Below are positions 7,218-15,603 of a DNA stretch of 17,311 nt, piece after piece. How positions within the stretch are numbered: the stretch's first letter is position 1; every line of letters starts with the position of its first letter. This DNA comes from Beroe ovata. Its lineage: Eukaryota > Ctenophora > Nuda > Beroida > Beroidae. Below the pieces are notes generated by a model. The model was not told the origin of the DNA. It saw only the letters and a program-made list of their open reading frames with translations, and made no database searches. The translations under genes and the position numbers were made by a program. Where the stretch lies: the NCBI GenBank assembly GCA_946803715.1, contig CAMPET010000411.1, forward strand, positions 1 to 17,311, written 5' to 3'.

Positions 7218-8186
7218 TTACTCCTTCTTGGCCATTCTCTTCCTTCTCTCCTGTCTTGCCTGAAAATTCGCCCTCCTATCAGCCGCACACAAATCATTAT
7301 TGATCCAATGACCACTGTCTGTCTGTAGACCCTTACCATCCCTGGTCCAGTCCTCAACAAGCTTCTCATCGTTCAATTTTATGATGAGGGGTCTGCAGTA
7401 ATTCTCCTTTGTCTCATCAATCTTTCCAGCCCTCCAGCAAACTTCAAAGTCTTCTGTTGTCATACCTAACACATCCTTACAGAAGTCTGTGTCCTCTTTT
7501 TTCTTTTCCTCCTTAGAGAGGTCCTTGTTTGGTTCAGGTACACTGAGGACCACAACATTCAGCCTTCTCTTCTCTCTCTCAACTCTATCAGCATCCAATT
7601 TTCTTACCACATTTTCAACAACTGTTTTAGATGACTGTGTCAATGAGGCCTGCTCGATGACCTTCTTCTGACTCTCCTTGGTCACATCAGCATAACTCTT
7701 CACTGCGTCCTGCATATCCTCCTTAGAACACACAGAACTTGGCAGCAATTTCTTTATTGCATTTTCTACAGAAACTTTTATTACAGGCTGAATAGCGTGA
7801 AGCTCATCCCGTAGTAGCACTTTCATGGTAGCACAGTCTGGGGTGGAAATTTGACCTGATACTGACTCTTTTTCCTTATATGAATAAGGACAGGTATAGC
7901 AATCAGGGCACTGCCACCTATCTAGAGAGCTGACCATTTCTTCTGTTAAACCTCTTAACCCCACACAACACAAATGCCAATATTCAGAACAGAACTGACA
8001 CTCCACTGAAAGCTCACCTTCCTTGTACTCCTTACATGGGCAATAGTCAGCGACTGTTGCTGGAGCTGTCTCACTTTTCTTGGGACTCCTTACTACCTTG
8101 CTCTTAACTGGTCTTCCTGGTCCTCGCTTCTTCGTCACTTCACCCGGGTCACTATCCATCGTCCGGGACTTTTCATTCCTTGCCAT
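7218..8186 (-). CDS. LINE ORF1: AT-hook, PHD finger and C-terminal RNA-binding-like domain
   Basis: This 322-residue protein probably binds the LINE RNA and chromatin. The ATG at 8186-8184 opens a basic N-terminus with an AT-hook-like K-K-R-G-P-G-R-P (19-26). A PHD zinc finger follows with Cys49, Cys51, Cys63, Cys66, His71, Cys74, Cys93 and Cys96 in the C4-H-C3 order, plus the conserved Trp91 two residues before Cys93. Residues about 120-210 are charged and helix-prone, fitting an oligomerising coiled coil. The C-terminus (about 210-322) has V-C-W-R-A-G-K, R-P-L-I-I-K-L, W-I-N-N-D-L and R-x-A-N-F-x-A-R-Q-E-R-R-K-R, typical of the RNA-binding end of LINE ORF1 proteins. PHD fingers are known in CR1-type ORF1s. 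The frame is uninterrupted. The stop TAA at 7220-7218 is directly next to the start of ORF2. Confidence 0.88.
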   Translation of the reverse strand: MARNEKSRTMDSDPGEVTKKRGPGRPVKSKVVRSPKKSETAPATVADYCPCKEYKEGELSVECQFCSEYWHLCCVGLRGLTEEMVSSLDRWQCPDCYTCPYSYKEKESVSGQISTPDCATMKVLLRDELHAIQPVIKVSVENAIKKLLPSSVCSKEDMQDAVKSYADVTKESQKKVIEQASLTQSSKTVVENVVRKLDADRVEREKRRLNVVVLSVPEPNKDLSKEEKKKEDTDFCKDVLGMTTEDFEVCWRAGKIDETKENYCRPLIIKLNDEKLVEDWTRDGKGLQTDSGHWINNDLCAADRRANFQARQERRKRMAKKE

Positions 8187-8676
8187 ACCTCAAATTTGAT
8201 TGTATAAAGTAGTGTTGTAAAGTGACCTGTTATTTAGGAGTGTTTCTGTATAGAATTAAACATACTAAAGTCAACTTTGTTGAGTTTTATGTCAGCTGGA
8301 ATCACAATTTGGTAGAATGTTCATGTTCAAATTGGCTGACATAAACTGGTTTGGTTATCATGGGATAGATGAGGTCAGTTCTTTTTAATTGTAACTGTTG
8401 GCTCTTACTCTATCAGGAATCGTTTATTGATGATATGTGTAAGCTACTATCAGTGTAAGCTGATTGAAAATGTCTTAACTTATCCATCTTACTACCATAC
8501 CTCTTTAGGTTAAATGTCTTGCATTCATTACAAGTTCCGAAATAATGCANTAAACATCTAATGTTCTGGTTATGTTATTTATTCTAGTTATCGAATGTAT
8601 AAGAAAAGTTTAATGTTGTGCTACATGTAACCTAAATTGTAAGGTTTATTTTGAATTTGGCCCAAATTCTGTTATG
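8187..8676. other. Non-coding stretch upstream of the LINE ORF1
   Basis: No gene is recognisable. The stretch may include the LINE 5' untranslated region, whose limit cannot be seen. It holds the hairpin at 8286-8345 and a single N at 8550, and is otherwise AT-rich. Confidence 0.5.
8286..8345. repeat. Perfect 11-bp inverted repeat able to form a long hairpin
   Basis: TTTATGTCAGC at 8286-8296 is perfectly complementary to GCTGACATAAA at 8335-8345. An inner AATTTG/CAAATT pair extends the possible stem. It lies about 100 bp upstream of the LINE ORF1 start on the - strand, so it could be a structured part of the LINE leader or an unrelated small element. Confidence 0.7.
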
Positions 8677-8836
8677 GTTCAAAATGCCAAATACCATGGT
8701 ATGTCTATTCATTCAAATTATTCATTTCAAAAAATATGATGTGGCCATTTGTACTGATTTTAATCCATTTTGGCATTTTCGTGATTCAAACTTAATTAAC
8801 TTTTGATGGGTTTCGAATGATTTTGGCATTTTGAAC
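8677..8836. repeat. Short element with 15-bp inverted ends
   Basis: GTTCAAAATGCCAAA at 8677-8691 is the exact reverse complement of TTTGGCATTTTGAAC at 8822-8836. A further TTTTGGCATTTT lies between them at 8768-8779. The 160-bp segment could be a small decayed miniature element or hairpin. Its right arm overlaps the target site later used by the hAT-like element. Confidence 0.55.
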
Positions 8837-9368
8837 CCCAGTGGCAATACATGAATTTTCTGCTACAAATGAGAATCTCACAGGGAAAAAATGCTACAAG
8901 ATCTACAAGCAATACACACGTCATAACTCCGCAAGCAAGCCAGATGGATCGAAAATTATGTCATAAATCGATTCAGCGTCAAAAATTACTCTAAGAAACA
9001 TGAATGCTATGTGAAAATTGACGGAAAATTCCACAATTTCGTTGTGCAAAACACAAATGTAATTCCTATGAATAGTCGATACACGCCCGCGCTTGAAAAA
9101 GCGCTGAAATAGCATGGTTTCGTGCGCGTCGCCATGGTAACTGCTGCAAAAGTAGGAATCGCGCGTGGGATCTCTGCTACAGATTCGCGGTAGAACCCCT
9201 TTTGTAGCAGCACATGCGCGATTCGTTCAAATCGTGACAAAATCGATTTCTGACGCCGAAATTAATGAAAATAAGGAGTTAGCAATTGTCTGACATTATG
9301 CTACAGCCTGAAAAATTGCTACTAATGAGATTCTTGCATTCCTAGTGTATTGCCACTGGGTTTTGAAC
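8829..9368. repeat. 8-bp target-site duplication flanking the MITE
   Basis: TTTTGAAC at 8829-8836 and TTTTGAAC at 9361-9368 flank the inverted termini directly. Removing the element and one copy restores an uninterrupted site. Confidence 0.85.
8837..9360. mobile_element. Complete non-autonomous hAT-like miniature transposon (MITE)
   Basis: The left end CCCAGTGGCAATACA (8837-8851) is exactly inverted at the right end TGTATTGCCACTGGG (9346-9360). The flanks carry a perfect 8-bp direct repeat, TTTTGAAC, at 8829-8836 and 9361-9368. Eight-base duplications and CAGTGGC-type termini are typical of hAT-superfamily transposons. The element is 524 bp with no transposase; its two small - strand ORFs have no recognisable domain. 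GCTAC/GTAGC words recur near both ends (about 8861, 8892, 9175, 9203, 9300, 9318) and could be subterminal transposase-binding sites. The core near 8962-9060 resembles the satellite unit at 94-1662. The perfect duplication and matching ends suggest relatively recent insertion. Confidence 0.88.
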
Positions 9369-9844
9369 ACTTAGAATAAATAGAATAGTGTTTTGTCTTG
9401 TCATAGATTTTTATATGGTTAAATGTCCCAGAATCAGACATTATTCAGGATATAAAAATGCTTGCTTTTTTGATTAGACAAAGGACATGCAACACTGCTC
9501 ATTGCTCAATATTAAGTGATTTTCAATTGCAGTACCAGTAGCAAAGGAAACTAACTTTTACTATCTATTCTCATCTTTATGTAAGGCATTTGTATAGCTA
9601 TTTTGGTAATATCAACAGGAGAGCCTGTAGAATAGCCTCATGAATACCTTATGAATAGCCTTATGAATGCCTTATGAATAGCCTGTTATCTCAATAAACC
9701 TGAGTGACCTTATAATTATGCCATAGGAAACAGGGAAAGTTTTTTATTCTCAGTTAAATTATTTCATATGATGATGATGATCAATGCCACTGATTTGTAT
9801 GTATAATTACCAGTTCATTATTCCTAGCTGTTACTTCACACAAG
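9369..9844. other. Upstream region of PPIL2, non-coding
   Basis: No ORF or RNA gene is seen. A short degenerate tandem repeat of 11-13 bp units (ccttatgaatag-like, four to five units) occupies about 9635-9683, and a small ATG triplet run lies near 9771. An acceptor-like ttcattattcctag ends about 20 bp before the PPIL2 start codon. No TATA box can be assigned with confidence. Confidence 0.55.
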
Positions 9845-12402
9845 ATGGGGAAGAAACAGCACCAAAAAGACAAAATGTACATTACAGCCACTGAGTGGAG
9901 AGAGCAGGTATGTTTATGTCTGGTCATTCACTCTTTGCACCAGTTGGTCAATTGAGCCAGCTTTATTGTATTACTTCAATTTGATTAAATGAGCAAATAG
10001 CGCATATTTGTTTCAGTATGGGGGTAAGAGGAAGAAGCAAGAAACCACATTTAAGAGACTTCCTTTCCATTGCTGTGCTTTATCACTACAAACATTTGCA
10101 CACCCCTATTGTACAAAAGATGGTCATGTCTTTGATCTCTCATCAATTGTCCCCTTCATTAGAAAGGTACCTACCTAGTACCTATCTGTCATGATATTTG
10201 TTGCTATGATTTTTCATAGATCTGGACTTTAATACATTGCTTTCAGTATGGAATAAATCCTATAACAGGAGAGAAGATGGATAGCAAGTCACTTTTTAAA
10301 TTGAACTTCCACAAAAACAGTGAGGGGAAGTTTCACTGTCCAGTTCTATACAGAGTCTTCACTGATAACTCTGCAATTGTTGCCATAAAGGTATTTCTAC
10401 CATGTCTCATCTCACTATGAATTTCATTTTAATATTTCTATTCCTACATAGCTAATTATTTCCAGACTTCTGGAAACGTGTATTCATTGGAAGCTGTGAC
10501 TGAATTGAATCTCAAATCTAAAAACTTCAAGGACCTTATATCGAGTGAACCTTTCAAGAAATCAGATATCATAACAATTCAGGTAAAACTGGAAATAAAT
10601 AAGTTAATACTACTTATATGTTTATATCCTCTTATATTTAGCAAAACATCAGTCTGTAGTTAAATAATTATAGGATCCTCAAAAGTTGGAGAAGTATGAT
10701 ATGTCAACTTTCCATCACATCAAAGAAAAGCTGAAGTTAGTGGATGAGGAGGATGAGGAAGCACGGAAATCATCAACCTATACTTTGAAATCGACAAGGT
10801 TTGATTAATCAATGATGTTTACTGGATAAATCTGCCTTCATCATTCCCATCTTTAGACCGACTACTGTCAAACTTTTCCCGAGGAAATAGACCTTATGAC
10901 ATCACTTCACAGGTTACACTTTTTTCTGGAAGGAGACTTAAACTTTCTATCTTGATAGCTTGATATTGCTGGTTTTGATTCCTATCTTGCCTCAATAATG
11001 AAATTTCCACATCATAGTGAAGTTTCTGCTATATTCTCATTAACATCACTTTTCCCCTGACAATTTCCCCTAACAATTTCTTATGAAACCATTATAATGA
11101 TTATGTTAGTAGTCTTCGTCTGTTCTCAGTGCTGAGGCGAGTGCCACTCTGTCAGAGCTTGCCAAGACCTATGTTGCCCCCTCCACGGCTAACAGTGGTG
11201 TCAAGAAGGAGGAGGGAGATGACGGGGCAGAGGATTTACCCAAGTTCTACCACTCATCCACCACTGGGGAGGTGTCAAGAGGCTTCACCAGTACTGCTGC
11301 TCCACGTGTTACAAAGAATCTCCTTCAGGAGAAGGACTTTGACGAGGTATAGGTTGAGATTGTGACAAGTTTTAGTTTAGGTTTCGCTAGCCTTCTATCA
11401 TCTGTGAGAGAGATCAAGGGTGGAGCCACTTGTTGAACTTGGAGATGATACCTACAGCTATTTGTTTCAAACCATCCTTCAACTTATTGACACCACAGCT
11501 TGACACCTCCTCATTTCCCAGGTCGTGTTTGAGGAAGTGAAGCAGAAGAGCTACGTGAGACTGGTCACGTCGCTGGGGGATATTAACCTTGAGCTACATT
11601 CCGATCAGGTAATAACTGCTGGCAACCGGTCCCAAGTGACTTCATTTCATGTGTCACAGTTCCTTATCCAACATTCCTATGATGATCCATCATGATGACT
11701 GCAGCTGACATCGATCTCGTTTTGAACCAAGGTCGGTAAAACGTGTCAGAACTTCCTGATGTTGTGTAAGAAAGGATACTACAACAATACCATCTTTCAC
11801 CGGTCTATTAGGAACTTCATGATTCAAGGCGGTGACCCCACAGGTAATTAGCTAATAAGCTAATTAAGTAATTAATACATCTTCCATCTCCCACCTTTGT
11901 TTTGGAATATTACTCTCAACATTGCTCTTCACTCTAAGAGTAGTTTAATATTCGAATAATTACACGCGCTAGATAAGTCCTGTTTACTTTTAGTGCGCTG
12001 TGAATGATAAGCTTTTAGTGGTGATGAAACATCTCAAAGGTACACAAATTTTCGTAAAGAATGTATTTCGGGTATAATGAGAATTCTTCGGACTGTACTA
12101 TATAAGACGTGTGTAGAACGTAGGTACTAGGTACCTACTTGGAAGTAACTAGTACCCCATAATTCATTCACTACTACCTATGTACAGTGCACAATGTACA
12201 CTGTACTATGCAGTACAATGTATACTGATGTGAATGGTACAGTGTGCGCTCATTACCTACCCAGTACCCATTGCCCATATTTCACGACCTGTTAGGAAGT
12301 TGTACAGTGCAGTAGAGCAACACCGCTGTAATCAGCCCTCTCACAGGAACGATGTTGCTTTGGCAACCTGTGTAAACCAAACCTGTGTAAACCTGTGTAA
12401 AC

Positions 12403-12436
<34 letters not shown>

Positions 12437-14272
12437 NCACTGGTAGCTGAGACGTAACGGAGTTGTCTTATCTCTGCATGACGGCACTCTGACTTGATTT
12501 CATTCAATGGCTTTGACTTTTGAGAGTCCCAGTGTTGTTTGCTCGCCTCCCTCTGAGTCAGGGGGCTCCCGCTTTTGTCTCGAACAATGCGGGGATGGGA
12601 CTTGCCGTCTATTGACGCAGCTACGACCACGCTTTTGTAGCTCTTCTATTACATAGCTACTGATGTTCTGGTCCACCTGCGTCGTGAAGTTGGTCGAAGT
12701 CCCGTGATAACACGCACGCACGCACGCACACACACACACACACTGTACACGTTGCTGTGTTGCTATGAACAGAATATGATGTTAAAACAGCTGCATGTTA
12801 GGAGAACACACAACAAACACACACACAATACACACACACACACAACACACACATATTGTACAGTAGGTATTATTCAGACCGCATCCTTCGTGCGCAGCAC
12901 ACAGCTGACATACCACCCTCACTATTATAATGACATAATGCTGCGAGACTTGCTCAATCCTCACTCTTTTCAAATGTCAATCCTCACCCCCGGTCTATCC
13001 TCACCTTTGTCCAATCCTCACCTCCTCATTCCTCACCAATGTCCCCACATGTCCCACCTCACACACCCCTCTCCCTAGGAAGTGGGCAAGGGGGCGAGTC
13101 TGCGTTCGGGGGCACATTCCCCGACCAATTCAAACCGAACCTGACGCACACTGGCCGTGGTGTGTTGAGCATGGCTAACCGCGGACCTAACACCAACACG
13201 TGCCAGTTTTTCATAACGTACCGGTCCTGCAACCACTTGGACAACAAACACACCGTGTTTGGGAGACTTGTTGGCGGGTCTAAGGTGAGATTTCTCCTTA
13301 TATGGTATAATTGGCCATATACTGTTATTAATGGATTTTCATGTCACCGTGATGAAACATGGTATTTCAATCTACCCCTCTATAGCACTTATTAATCAGT
13401 CACCGTTAACCCGCTATTTCAGGTTTTGGACGAAATGGAATGTGTTGCGACGGATTCCAAAGACAGGCCCTCTAAAGAGATAAGACTCGTATCGGCGCAC
13501 ATATTTGTTGACGCTATCACAGATAAACGGGAGGAGCTAATCAATGCTGAGAAGGAACGCAAAAAGGCACTCAAAGATGCCGAATCTGCCAAGGTAATTC
13601 CTGTTGAATGGATTAAAAATCCATTCTGAATACAATAGAAAAGAATGAATAATAACAGAATAGATAATAGACCTCTGTTCAAGCATATTAATTATTATGC
13701 CGACTGTTGAGTTTTCTAGTCATTACGGATAGATTTCTATACGTCTTTGTTCACTTTGTGTCATGCAGTACAGTGTACATTTGTACAATAACGATTACAA
13801 TCATGAAATATCAAGTGGTACGGTAGTACACTCACTGGGATTATGTGATGGTTACTCCAAGAATCATTTGTAGTTATTCTGAGAAATTCCCCCAGCTTAG
13901 CGGTAGTGGAGAGGGGGTGAGGGAGGGTAGGGGAAGTCGGATGATGTAAATGTGGGATAAAGTTTTCATGTCCTGCTAATTACAGAGGAAATGGTTATTC
14001 TACCACTCGTACCCACAGCCCACGCCCCACACTTAACATTAAGCAATGAACTCAGATCTCAATACGAAAGTTCATTTATGAACACTTCATTTCAGGAGCT
14101 TGAGGGGATAACACTGGAGACGGAAACAAAAGTGGTGTCCGAGGGTGTGGGAAAGTACATTGGGAAGAAGAAGCTGAAACACATCGACACGCTTGAAGTA
14201 CCTGAAAATGTGAAGAGAACCAAAGTACTGAAATCTTCAGTCACTGGTCTAAGGGACTTTAGCTCCTGGTGA
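9845..14272 (+). CDS. PPIL2: PPIL2: U-box cyclophilin (RING-type E3 ubiquitin ligase / peptidyl-prolyl isomerase-like 2)
   Basis: The eleven exons are 9845-9907, 10017-10166, 10247-10390, 10466-10582, 10674-10798, 11130-11346, 11522-11608, 11732-11843, 13079-13284, 13423-13593 and 14096-14272. All introns are GT-AG and all phases agree, giving 522 residues (human protein about 520). The start [14 protein letters not shown] and the end D-F-S-S-W match the family. A U-box lies at about 37-108 (R-L-P-F, P[10 protein letters not shown]). A charged linker follows, then the cyclophilin domain at about 282-435 with [14 protein letters not shown] (Arg325 is the cyclophilin A Arg55 position). The position equal to cyclophilin A Trp121 is His391, so isomerase activity and cyclosporin binding are probably weak or absent. 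In known species PPIL2 is nuclear, associates with the spliceosome and acts as a U-box ubiquitin ligase. Intron 8 (1,235 bp) is packed with simple repeats. Confidence 0.97.
12406..12436. repeat. (AC)n microsatellite
   Basis: About 15 AC units end at an N (12437), so the true length is uncertain. Confidence 0.95.
12443..12700 (-). pseudogene. Possible short retroelement-like fragment between two CA repeats (very uncertain)
   Basis: On the - strand, with one frameshift near 12600, this stretch reads through a segment with [12 protein letters not shown] then R-E-A-S-K-Q-H-W. This is reminiscent of the linker before the reverse transcriptase in some LINE ORF2 proteins, where a 'D-x-x-G-x-x-L-T ... 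W' pattern is common. The segment is GC-richer than its surroundings and is bounded on both sides by CA repeats. The match is short and could be chance. Confidence 0.2.
12711..12743. repeat. (CACG)n/(CA)n compound microsatellite
   Basis: Four to five cacg units run directly into (CA)n. Confidence 0.95.
12806..12853. repeat. Interrupted (CA)n microsatellite
   Basis: CA units are interrupted by aacaaa, aat and aac. It lies 63 bp after the preceding CA block in the same intron. Confidence 0.9.
12955..13078 (+). repeat. Degenerate pyrimidine-rich minisatellite running into the exon 9 acceptor
   Basis: The word caatcctcac or a close variant starts at 12955, 12978, 12995, 13012 and about 13028, at spacings of 23, 17, 17 and 16 bp. 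The result is a pyrimidine tract of about 125 bp that ends at the ctccctag acceptor of PPIL2 exon 9. It is much longer than the tracts at the other acceptors of the gene. Confidence 0.7.
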
Positions 14273-14628
14273 CATGAAGTTGTCTCTTTTTAAACTTTAA
14301 CTATAATTTGAAGTGAGCGAAATTTGAATCACCGACCGAATATAGTAGTTTTAGGCGATATGACGAATTTCTAGAGGGCGTGTTTCACTTCTGTACGGGA
14401 ATTTACTCATGCTACCGTGATCTTTGCAATTATAATTTTAGGACAAGTATGCAGGAAGCTACCACAAAATGATGTATCCTACTATCATAGGGAATGTCGG
14501 GCAATGAAACACTGTCCACGTGATAGTTTACTTACTCGAGGAGGCACTGACCAGTGTACTACAGTGTGTACTGACACTATCCCCCCGGTACTGACCGGAG
14601 GGTGTGAGTAGTTCTGACTACAGGAGGA
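14273..14628. other. PPIL2-MEA1 intergenic spacer
   Basis: The spacer is 356 bp. No canonical AATAAA polyadenylation signal is visible. A short ORF inside has no recognisable domain. An acceptor-like ttctgactacag ends at 14623, five bases before the MEA1 start codon. Confidence 0.6.
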
Positions 14629-15311
14629 ATGCCGTGTCGGTCGTATGGTGAGAATGGTGAGACTGTCATGTCCCTGGGTGGTGGGGGTGGAGGTGAGGAG
14701 CAGGGGAATACTGACGAGGAAACGTGGAGTGAGGATGAGACTTACCAGACGGGGACTTACATGCAGCTTGCCGAGCACACTGGTAAATGCCTATATGTTC
14801 ATTGACATAATATAGGACATGAATCATGGTATTATGAGTTTTATGTTACGTGGCACATGACCTTGTTTTCCCATTCCTGAGCATCGTAACTGGAATGATA
14901 TCCGAGGATATTGATGATATCCCACTATCAGGTGACACCGGGGTATTCAGTAGCGATGAAGATGAAGATGACACCGACCACTCCATCCCTGACCACTCAA
15001 CCCCTGAGCCTCCTCTCACAACAGCAGATCTGGACAGACGGATAGAACAAGCCCTAGGTCTCCCTGATCTAGATAATGTAGTACAGGGTTCAGTAGGACC
15101 GGGGTTCCCAGACCCCCCTCCTCTCGACTATATCGACCCTCGGCCCAGCCCCGGTCAACAAGCAGAGCGCCACTTCGATCTCAGTGCAGACGATGCTGAC
15201 TTCATACGGAGTAGCATGAGTGGACTGAGCATCACTGCTCCCCCGTGGGCTGACAGTGTGACTGAGGGGAATTGGAAGGAGGAGCTTAGGAAACACCTCA
15301 GTAAAGATTGA
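14629..15311 (+). CDS. MEA1: MEA1 homologue (male-enhanced antigen 1)
   Basis: Exons 14629-14782 and 14932-15311 join in phase (G|GT) to give 177 residues, close to the roughly 185 of the human protein. The N-terminal half is acidic and low in complexity, with a Gly run (about 18-23), E-E-T-W-S-E-D-E and S-S-D-E-D-E-D-D. Two segments identify the family: D-L-D-R-R-I-E-Q-A-L-G-L-P in the middle, and near the C-terminus a D-F-I-R-S-S-M-S-G-L-S...A-P-P-W-A...W-K-E-E-L block. The latter corresponds to the vertebrate V-K-R-T-M-A-G-V ... W-A-x-x-I-S-D-x-x-W block. The molecular function is not established; the mammalian gene is named for its strong expression in testis. I preferred the 14932 acceptor because an upstream one at 14882 would hit a stop at once when joined to exon 1. 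The gene lies 356 bp after PPIL2 and 292 bp before KDM5. Confidence 0.85.
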
Positions 15312-15603
15312 CAAGGGGGTGGAGACAGATTTTCGTATGTTGATTGAGGAGCTGTGCTTCGTTATTGTTTGTTTTGCATTTCATAAATTATTGACTAAGC
15401 CAATGCAAGTGTTTTATCCTAGAAAACAATCCCTTTTCACGTCAGTTCTTTTTCACTATTCATCACTAATGAGTTATGATCATTGATCATGAGACATTGA
15501 CAAGGTGAACATTATTTGCGGAATGAGTTTTGTATATCAACCCCTCGTTATCAATCTGATATTTGTACACTGTTTAGCGGCATGTATCAGATACTATAAG
15601 GAT

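Larger units (their letters stand above)
6313..7407 (-). repeat. 519-bp direct repeat inside the LINE (6313-6831 and 6889-7407)
   Basis: The two segments align without gaps at a constant offset of 576 bp and differ at about 16 positions counted by eye (about 97% identity). Each contains the ORF1 end and the first ~100 residues of ORF2. The substitutions are scattered and mostly transitions, as between two genomic LINE copies or two haplotypes, not between products of a fresh duplication. Confidence 0.9.
3409..8186 (-). mobile_element. CR1/L2-like LINE retrotransposon, two ORFs, with duplicated ORF1/ORF2 junction
   Basis: The - strand carries the standard order of a two-ORF LINE: ORF1 (nucleic-acid-binding, PHD finger), then ORF2 (endonuclease plus reverse transcriptase). 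The 3' end lies somewhere between 3588 and about 3409, where the opposite-strand LINE tail begins; I see no clear tail repeat. The 5' end is not defined beyond the ORF1 start at 8186. The apparent element is a composite. A 519-bp segment spanning the end of ORF1 and start of ORF2 occurs at 6313-6831 and 6889-7407, separated by 57 foreign bases starting at an N. Without that duplication the element would be close to full length with both frames open. Assignment to CR1/L2 rests on the AP-type endonuclease, the RT motif style and the PHD in ORF1; a phylogeny would be needed to fix the clade. Confidence 0.85.
11844..13078 (+). other. PPIL2 intron 8, long and repeat-rich
   Basis: Most of the other introns of this gene are below 340 bp (intron 10 is 502), whereas this one is 1,235 bp. 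It holds a cluster of GTAC-containing words with a perfect hairpin GTACAGTG/CACTGTAC (12182-12189 and 12199-12206), three partial copies of aacctgtgtaaacc (12365-12403), CA microsatellites, a GC-richer insert between them (12443-12710) and a pyrimidine-rich minisatellite before the acceptor. It has no conserved coding sequence. Confidence 0.85.

Noticed and set aside
8676-8691. tRNA/SINE B box (ggttcaaaatgcc)
   Set aside because: It does not match GGTTCRANNCC and is better explained as an inverted-repeat arm.
8921-9240. Two - strand ORFs inside the MITE as genes
   Set aside because: They are short, overlap, lack domains and fall wholly within a non-autonomous element.
12099-12106. TATA box (tatataag) of an internal promoter
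   Set aside because: It lies within an intron with no downstream gene or initiator; an isolated 8-base match.
12704-13078. Open frame of 124 codons across CA repeats in PPIL2 intron 8
   Set aside because: Product of microsatellite and pyrimidine-tract translation (Thr/His runs), inside an intron with good splice sites.
13986-14095. Alternative, earlier start of PPIL2 exon 11 at the acceptor ending at 13985
   Set aside because: Phase 0 entry there meets a stop before reaching the conserved C-terminus.
14850-14931. MEA1 exon 2 beginning upstream, at an ATG in 14850-14931 or at the pyrimidine-rich acceptor ending at 14881
   Set aside because: Joining exon 1 to the 14881 acceptor gives a stop in the second codon; the 14932 acceptor keeps the frame and matches MEA1 length.
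15505-15603. Upstream extension of KDM5 with a hydrophobic, signal-like segment
   Set aside because: KDM5 is nuclear and its relatives have no such segment; the acceptor-like site at about 15590 and the ATG at 15604 explain the open frame better.
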